A stretch of DNA of 20,341 bases from JBBTCX01 sp038043045 (GTDB lineage Bacteria; Planctomycetota; Phycisphaerae; UBA1845). The stretch covers positions 1 through 20,341 of the forward strand of contig JBBTCX010000050.1 of assembly GCA_038043045.1 (NCBI GenBank), written 5' to 3'. The stretch's first letter is position 1. The number at the start of each line of letters is the position of its first letter. The position numbers and the translations under genes were made by a program. A model generated the notes under the pieces. That model made no database searches and was not told the DNA's origin. It saw only the letters and a program-made list of their open reading frames with translations. Positions 15,909-20,341 of the stretch are shown piece by piece.

Positions 15909-17874
15909 AAAACGTGAAAGTCACGTTCGTAAAAAAGGCGTAGAGCACTTCATCCGAGTCGAGAGTCTCTGAAAGCCCGTCGCCAGGACGCAACGCTGAA
16001 ACGCCGATGCTCATAATCAGGTTGTTGTTAAGGTACGGGCGATATTGCAAACCGAAGCCGACGTCCAATCCGATTTCTCTCGGAATGGCCGGTTGTTTGA
16101 GGAATAGTTCCAAGGTCTCGGTATGTGCGAACCAAAGATAACTGGCGTTGGTGATGGCCTTTAGCTTCGGGGTGATTTCGGCGTCCAGACCGGCGTTGAT
16201 TAGAAACAGACCAGGATTAACGAAGCTTGCTTGTCCCTCGGTCTTACTGGAAGACAAGTCCGGCAACAGGCTATTACGATTTGTAAGGTTGACGCCCAGC
16301 AGCCGAATCGCCTCCCGATTCCAGAAGCTGAACGGCCCGCCCGCAAAGTTTGGGTTGTCGAAAATGGCGTCGAATCCGCGCCCTTCGCGGTCTTGAGGTG
16401 AACGATCGCCCGAAGCCCAGAATAAGGATGAACGCAGGCGTATCCAATCGATGTCCAGCGAAGATTCAATCGCGGCCATCTGCGCATTGACGGTAAGTTT
16501 CTGGCCCGCGATCGGGTTCAAATCATCGCGACCCAGAGCCCAGTAGAACGCATGGTCAACATTGAGCCGCCCCACGTGCCCGTCGCCCGTCCAACCGAGA
16601 TAGGCGACTTTGACATCATGCGGCGTGAAGCTGCCCACCGGATCGGGCCGGACAAGAAACCCGTTGCGATCAAAATGCAATTCCTGTGTTCCCTGGTCAT
16701 CATGGTTGTAATGGATGGAGAACTGCGTTGTATACCCTTTTCGCCAAGACTCTGGAACGAACTCAAAGTCAAGCGAATCCTGGACGTAATAGTTCGCTAC
16801 AATGACTTGCTGATCTCTGGCATCGAACGTGTTCAGGTCGCTGTTCGTGTCCTTCTCTGCCTGATAGAAATAGACTACGTTCCACTGTCGACGATTGGAA
16901 TCCTGATTTCCAAACAGGCGCACACCTTGGTTTACCTCGTTAAATACGAAGCCGCGAAAATCACTGATGAACGGCTGCCGACCGATACGCAGATTGACGA
17001 AGTCGTAATATTCACCGAGGTCGGCAAGGCGGACTTCAAAGAAGGCCTCTTGCAGGGCGAAGTCACGCCATTCCCTGAAAATTCCCTTACTCACGTCGAT
17101 ATTGACGACCCCGAGCTCCTCAACGTCGAGGTAGTTCCAGTTGAACACCGGGGACAATCGCAGCCGCCAGTCGAACGGCTTGAACGCGGAATCACCGTGA
17201 AACAGATCGGCCCGCATGATGAAATTGCTGTTGACGAAGTTTTGCCCCGATCGGCCAAAAAACTCACGACTCGATGTGCGCTCGGTGCTCTCTCCGCTCG
17301 GAGTCGGCAAATTGCGGGACTCATACGAAATGTCCGACGTGAATGTGAGGTTGAGAAACGTGTTCTGACCAATGATGGGATAGTCACCTTTGAGGACGTT
17401 TTGATTGTAGGGATCATACCAATGACCCTTCACGTATTGGTAGTTTCCGCTGACGGCACTCATGGTCACCGCGTCAAGCCGCCGGCGCCGACCAAGCCGA
17501 TCATAGGGCGGGAATCCGATACGCCAACGATCCTCGATGGGCACGAACGCGTCCGTCGCCGGGTCGGACTCAAGTGCGTCGAGGACTATCCGTGACCGCA
17601 GACGACCGGCGAATCCCGTTGGCTCAAAGGCAGTCGGCTCAAAGAAAACATCTGTGTCCTGCGGATGGAGTGAAAGCACTGGCTGGGGAGATTCCGATGC
17701 GGGAGAATTCGCTGAATCGCGGTTGAGTGTGTGTGGCTGCGCGTCGCTTGCGGCCTCGGATTCTGAAGGAGGTAAAGCGTTTGCCCTCACCAAGGGTAAA
17801 GCCACTGGAAGAACGCAAGCGATCACGCTGCGTGCCCAAGCGGGGCGACGAAAATGATCATGCCGACCACGCAC
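15907..17874 (-). CDS. Outer-membrane beta-barrel porin of a putative porin-cytochrome conduit
   Basis: A 655-aa protein. The signal peptide covers about residues 1-33 (basic n-region, hydrophobic core from Val17 to Val29, cleavage after ANA). A Ser/Pro/Asp-rich linker follows. The remainder is rich in alternating aromatic and polar strands (for example NYQYVKGHWYDPY, WRLRLSPVFNW, FVNLRIGRQPF, YYDFVNLRI). It ends in NVTFTF with a C-terminal Phe, the usual outer-membrane assembly signal. The size and strand pattern resemble alginate-export-type or phosphate-selective porins, but a specific substrate is not supported. The GTG start is the one giving a good signal peptide; it lies 14 nt after the small upstream ORF and has no clear SD. 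The stop is fused to the ribosome site of the large decahaem cytochrome, which suggests the barrel houses or docks that protein. Confidence 0.85.
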   Translation of the reverse strand: MRGRHDHFRRPAWARSVIACVLPVALPLVRANALPPSESEAASDAQPHTLNRDSANSPASESPQPVLSLHPQDTDVFFEPTAFEPTGFAGRLRSRIVLDALESDPATDAFVPIEDRWRIGFPPYDRLGRRRRLDAVTMSAVSGNYQYVKGHWYDPYNQNVLKGDYPIIGQNTFLNLTFTSDISYESRNLPTPSGESTERTSSREFFGRSGQNFVNSNFIMRADLFHGDSAFKPFDWRLRLSPVFNWNYLDVEELGVVNIDVSKGIFREWRDFALQEAFFEVRLADLGEYYDFVNLRIGRQPFISDFRGFVFNEVNQGVRLFGNQDSNRRQWNVVYFYQAEKDTNSDLNTFDARDQQVIVANYYVQDSLDFEFVPESWRKGYTTQFSIHYNHDDQGTQELHFDRNGFLVRPDPVGSFTPHDVKVAYLGWTGDGHVGRLNVDHAFYWALGRDDLNPIAGQKLTVNAQMAAIESSLDIDWIRLRSSLFWASGDRSPQDREGRGFDAIFDNPNFAGGPFSFWNREAIRLLGVNLTNRNSLLPDLSSSKTEGQASFVNPGLFLINAGLDAEITPKLKAITNASYLWFAHTETLELFLKQPAIPREIGLDVGFGLQYRPYLNNNLIMSIGVSALRPGDGLSETLDSDEVLYAFFTNVTFTF

Positions 17875-17888
17875 AGAATCGGCGCCGA

Positions 17889-18074
17889 CTACGGATTGCC
17901 GTCGTCACCGATAAGACCATCGGTAAGGGCGGTTGCGATATCCGTAAACAACTGCGTTAGAACCGGCTGCACGGCCTGCGCCACCAGTCGGTTGGTTCCC
18001 GACGGACACGATAGCCACAGACAACTCCCCGACGAAATCACCAAGAACAGTCTGCGTGTCTTCTTCCATATCAT
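17889..18074 (-). CDS. Small exported (possible lipoprotein) protein heading the operon
   Basis: A 61-aa product starting with a basic n-region and hydrophobic stretch (MIWKKTRRLFLVISSGSC), with possible lipidation at Cys18 or Cys23 (LWLSC). The mature part is an amphipathic, Ala/Leu/Thr-rich segment (VQPVLTQLFTDIATALTDGL) ending in a short GDDGNP tail. GGGGAG lies 6 nt before the ATG, a good SD. It is the first gene after the divergent promoter and ends 14 nt before the porin start. I do not recognise a family. Similar tiny signal-plus-amphipathic-helix proteins occur in planctomycetes, as far as I recall. It may be an envelope or porin-assembly accessory, or a leader for coupling; both are guesses. 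Confidence 0.7.
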   Translation of the reverse strand: MIWKKTRRLFLVISSGSCLWLSCPSGTNRLVAQAVQPVLTQLFTDIATALTDGLIGDDGNP

Positions 18075-18080
18075 GGCGGA

Positions 18081-18086
18081 CTCCCC
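18081..18086 (-). promoter_or_regulatory. Shine-Dalgarno of the first operon gene
   Basis: Minus strand GGGGAG with a 6-nt spacer to the ATG at 18074. It is the main support for the 61-aa ORF being translated. Confidence 0.6.
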
Positions 18087-18161
18087 ATAATATTCGCGCG
18101 CGTCGGCAGGGCCGCAGCGCGACGATTAGTCGTTTTCCATTAGAACCTGCTCGCGGTCAAA

Positions 18162-18189
18162 AGCGTAACATGACCGTCCATGCCGTCAA
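18162..18189 (-). promoter_or_regulatory. Candidate promoter of the conduit operon
   Basis: Minus strand TTGACG (18189-18184), 16 bp, TACGCT (18167-18162). The -35 matches consensus at 5 of 6 bases; the -10 is weak (3 of 6). It mirrors the plus-strand promoter in sequence and spacing. Predicted leader to the ATG at 18074 is about 80 nt. Confidence 0.4.
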
Positions 18190-18222
18190 GAAAGAAATCG
18201 CGTGGTGCACTTGTTTCTTGAC
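18185..18222. repeat. Perfect 9-bp inverted repeat between divergent genes (operator candidate)
   Basis: GTCAAGAAA at 18185-18193 and TTTCTTGAC at 18214-18222, separated by 20 bp. Each arm contains the TTGAC of one outward-facing -35 element. This symmetry could bind a dimeric regulator acting on both promoters, or reflect recognition by the same sigma factor. Confidence 0.5.
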
Positions 18223-18245
18223 ACACGTTGAACGACAGGTAGGCT
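18218..18245 (+). promoter_or_regulatory. Candidate promoter of the haem-binding lipoprotein gene
   Basis: TTGACA (18218-18223, perfect -35), 16 bp, TAGGCT (18240-18245, 3 of 6 to the -10 consensus). The predicted start of transcription near 18252 gives a leader of about 50 nt to the ATG at 18304, and argues against translation starting at the ATG at 18259. Confidence 0.45.
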
Positions 18246-18303
18246 CTCTGCACTGAACATGTTTACAGAAAACGTCCCAACACCTGCGCTAAGGGGCAAG
18301 CGT

Positions 18304-19887
18304 ATGAGATGTCACGACCTCTGTCGGATCGTTCGCTCGCGCTTGCGTCTCGTTATGGGCGGTGTCATCGCCGCGTTGACGGTGTTCAGCCACGGCTGTG
18401 GGACTGACTTCGGGTTGCTCTTCTCCTCCCCCGGCGGTCCTGCCGATCCACTCACTATGGCCGACGTGGACCTGATCGTTAAGAATTCGGCAGCATCGCT
18501 TTCTTCTAACACGCTGGTCATCGCCGTTACCGACCGAGAGGGTAACGTCCTGGCCGTTTTCCGTAAGCCGAATGCACCCGACTCGGTGCGCGTCCTGTTG
18601 GCTGAGCGTTTCCTTGATGTTTCTGCGAATGAGCTCGCAATCTCCTTGGCCCGCACCGGCGCATTCTTCAGCAACGACCAGGCGCCGCTTTCATCACGAA
18701 CGGTTCGCTTTATCAGTCGCAAACACTTTCCCCCGACATTTGACTCATCGGGACGCGCGGTCGGCGTCAAGAATACCGCATCCGGTGCGCTTTGGGACAT
18801 CGAGCACACGAACCGGGGCTGCGAGTTGACCACTGACTATACACCAGGTTCGCAGATTTCGGCCTCGAAATCGCTCGATCGATCCGGACCGGGCTTGGGC
18901 ATTGCGACGTTTCCCGGTGGTGTTCCGCTGTACATGAAGAACAAATTGGTTGGAGGTGTCGGCGTGTGCGGAGTCAACCCGGACCAAGCCGAGTTCGCGG
19001 CGGTAGCAGGCGCGAACGGTTTCTCACCAATCGCTGCGTCGCCGGGTGAACTGTTTCTGGACGGCGTTCGTCTGCCGTTTGTCGACCAAACCAGCAGGCC
19101 CTTTGGCTTTAGCACCGGCGAGGCAGTTGGTGCGTATGTCGCCATTCCCGATTTGGTTTTGCCCGAAACGATGGTCGCCGGTCCGCAGGGAAGCTCACGG
19201 ACGCAGGTTCCCGAAGGCTGGCTTGTCGGGCCGCGCGGGAGTCTGGAGCTTTCCGAAGTAAGCGTGCGGCAGATTATTGAGAACGCCGTCTTCGAGGCCA
19301 ATCGAACGCGCGCCGCTATCCGTCTCCCACTGGAGGCTCGAACGAAGATGGTCCTCGCCGTCACCTCGCTTTCCGGAGCAGTCCTTGGGCTGTATCGGAT
19401 GCCGGATGCGACTGTGTTCAGTATCGACGTGGCCGTGACCAAGGCTCGCAATGTCGTGTACTTCAGCGGGCGGAACCGGACCATCAGCGACTTGCCCGGC
19501 GTGCCCAAGGGGGTCGCAGTGACCAACCGGACGCTGCGCTTCGGGAGTCAACCATTTTTCCCGCCGGGAATCGACGACTCGCTTCCCGGACCGTTCGTAT
19601 CGCTACGTCTTCACAATCAAGACAACGCTTGTACCCAGGGATTCCAACCAGCGGTCCCCAACCAAAGCGGCATCATCTTTTTCCCGGGAAGTGCCCCGCT
19701 ATATCGATTCGGAGTCGAGCTGATCGGCGGTTTCGGAGTGAGCGGCGACGGCGTTGACCAAGATGACATCGTGACCGCCGCGGGTCTTCGCGGCTTTGAG
19801 CCGGTGGAATCGTTGCGCGCCGATCACGTGGACATCAACGGAATCACCTTACCCTATTTGAAATTTCCAAGGGCACCGGACGAATGA
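18304..19887 (+). CDS. Tandem HbpS/GlcG-type haem-binding domain lipoprotein
   Basis: A 527-aa exported protein. The N-terminus is a signal with basic n-region (RIVRSRLRL), hydrophobic core and Cys32 after FSHG, a plausible lipobox. Two copies of an HbpS/GlcG-like domain follow, about 53-255 and 325-520. Each has a DREGNVLAVFRKP- or LSGAVLGLYRMPD-type segment and a later GGVPLYMKNKLVGGVGV- or GSAPLYRFGVELIGGFGV-type segment followed by an acidic/Gln stretch. HbpS proteins bind or degrade haem outside the cell; GlcG is of unknown function. The ATG at 18304 is preferred (AAGGGG 7 nt upstream, good signal); the frame is open from an ATG at 18259, which has no SD. It is divergent from the cytochrome operon and shares a symmetric promoter region with it, suggesting a role in haem handling for the cytochromes or as an accessory envelope protein. 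Confidence 0.82.
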   Translation: MRCHDLCRIVRSRLRLVMGGVIAALTVFSHGCGTDFGLLFSSPGGPADPLTMADVDLIVKNSAASLSSNTLVIAVTDREGNVLAVFRKPNAPDSVRVLLAERFLDVSANELAISLARTGAFFSNDQAPLSSRTVRFISRKHFPPTFDSSGRAVGVKNTASGALWDIEHTNRGCELTTDYTPGSQISASKSLDRSGPGLGIATFPGGVPLYMKNKLVGGVGVCGVNPDQAEFAAVAGANGFSPIAASPGELFLDGVRLPFVDQTSRPFGFSTGEAVGAYVAIPDLVLPETMVAGPQGSSRTQVPEGWLVGPRGSLELSEVSVRQIIENAVFEANRTRAAIRLPLEARTKMVLAVTSLSGAVLGLYRMPDATVFSIDVAVTKARNVVYFSGRNRTISDLPGVPKGVAVTNRTLRFGSQPFFPPGIDDSLPGPFVSLRLHNQDNACTQGFQPAVPNQSGIIFFPGSAPLYRFGVELIGGFGVSGDGVDQDDIVTAAGLRGFEPVESLRADHVDINGITLPYLKFPRAPDE

Positions 19888-20341
19888 TGCATCGAGCGAA
19901 CGATCATGGGCTTCGACCAACGCCGCCTGACTTCAGGACGAAGTGCACGTCCATTCACGACGAGGTTTCATGGCTCATCAAGGACATTTTGATTCTCATC
20001 GCTTTCTGTTCGGTCACATACGAACTGCGAGCCCAAGCGAGCGACGAAGCCGCACCCCCGCCGACGCAACCGGTTGACGTTCAGTCCTCACTCGACGCCG
20101 CGACGAAACTGCTGATTGAGAATCGCCCCCGTGAGTTGTTGGAAGCTTTCACCCCCATCGCGGCCGCAGAGCCGAACAACCCATGGCTTTCGTTCTATCG
20201 CGGTTGGGCTTACGCACAACTTGGTGATTGCCATCGAGCCGTAGCCTCATTCGACGAATCACTCGCTCAACTCGCGGCGCTTGGCGATCCCGACGCTGAG
20301 CTGGCCAAGCGAATCCGACTTGAGCGCCGCCGCGCTCAGCG
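19884..20341 (+). CDS. Exported TPR protein, cut by the window end
   Basis: A frame starts at the ATG at 19884, overlapping the TGA of the haem-binding lipoprotein gene (ATGA), and stays open to the end of the window (152 codons). After a long polar n-region comes a hydrophobic stretch (LIKDILILIAFCSV, about 36-49) and a possible cleavage after RAQA, then a Pro/Thr linker. From about residue 68 there are TPR-like helical pairs (ENRPRELLEAFTPIAAAEPNN; YRGWAYAQLGDCHRAVASFDESL). The overlap implies co-transcription and coupling with the upstream gene. TPR proteins mediate protein contacts; the partner is unknown. The real length and the C-terminal domains are not visible. Confidence 0.75.
   Translation, partial: MMHRANDHGLRPTPPDFRTKCTSIHDEVSWLIKDILILIAFCSVTYELRAQASDEAAPPPTQPVDVQSSLDAATKLLIENRPRELLEAFTPIAAAEPNNPWLSFYRGWAYAQLGDCHRAVASFDESLAQLAALGDPDAELAKRIRLERRRAQ

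Noticed and set aside
16552..17595. Plus-strand ORF of 347 codons opposite the porin gene
   Set aside because: It is antisense to a well-supported porin with signal peptide and C-terminal Phe, and its translation shows no domain or signal.
17829..17849. Possible Tat signal in the porin N-terminus (FRRPAW)
   Set aside because: The Arg pair is not followed by the usual x-F-L-K residues, and an outer-membrane barrel is expected to use Sec.
18259..18303. Earlier ATG for the haem-binding lipoprotein
   Set aside because: It has no SD, lies only a few bases from the predicted transcription start, and spoils the signal peptide's short basic n-region.

Overview
This 20.3 kb window looks like a chromosomal segment from a planctomycete or planctomycete-like bacterium. 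That assignment is inference from gene content (multihaem cytochromes, an LVIVD beta-propeller cytochrome, cyclic-nucleotide-binding domains fused to a ferredoxin, an FHA-cyclase, a haem-binding HbpS-type lipoprotein). Acidobacteriota or Myxococcota are not excluded. I see no rRNA, tRNA, CRISPR array, transposase or phage gene. The DNA is moderately GC-rich and almost entirely coding. The largest gaps are about 229 bp (divergent promoter region, 18075-18303) and 165 bp (11773-11937).

Nearly everything from 18074 down to 1 lies on the minus strand and reads as one long operon. In transcription order it encodes: a 61-aa exported small protein (17889-18074); an outer-membrane beta-barrel porin (15907-17874); a 1318-aa decahaem cytochrome with a seven-repeat LVIVD propeller (11938-15894); a 1344-aa surface mosaic of matrixin protease, calcium-binding repeats, Cys-rich repeats and an RTX/beta-repeat tail (7738-11772); a protein with two cyclic-nucleotide-binding domains and a four-cluster ferredoxin domain (5913-7709); a dihaem cytochrome b (4994-5893); a membrane-anchored decahaem cytochrome (3504-4988); an FHA-GAF-like-adenylate cyclase (1699-3447); a pentahaem cytochrome c (213-1658); and a doubtful 71-aa ORF (1-216). 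The three c-type cytochromes together carry 24 CxxCH motifs plus one CX4CH. On the plus strand, divergently transcribed, are a tandem HbpS/GlcG-type haem-binding lipoprotein (18304-19887) and a TPR protein cut by the window end (19884-20341).

The gene order runs roughly from outside the cell to inside. My reading is a trans-envelope electron conduit: cytosolic FeS subunit, inner-membrane cytochrome b, anchored periplasmic decahaem protein, then porin plus lipoprotein decahaem cytochrome at the outer membrane, with an extracellular mosaic protein as partner or scaffold. The direction of electron flow and the terminal partner cannot be told from sequence. The operon also encodes a cyclase with the residues expected for cAMP synthesis, and the FeS subunit has two cyclic-nucleotide pockets with the conserved Glu and Arg. 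This suggests, as a hypothesis, that cAMP gates the electron-transfer complex directly instead of acting through a transcription factor.

The divergent intergenic region contains a perfect 9-bp inverted repeat whose arms are the two outward-facing -35 elements. Each is followed after exactly 16 bp by a similar -10-like hexamer, implying coordinated expression of the conduit operon and the haem-binding lipoprotein.
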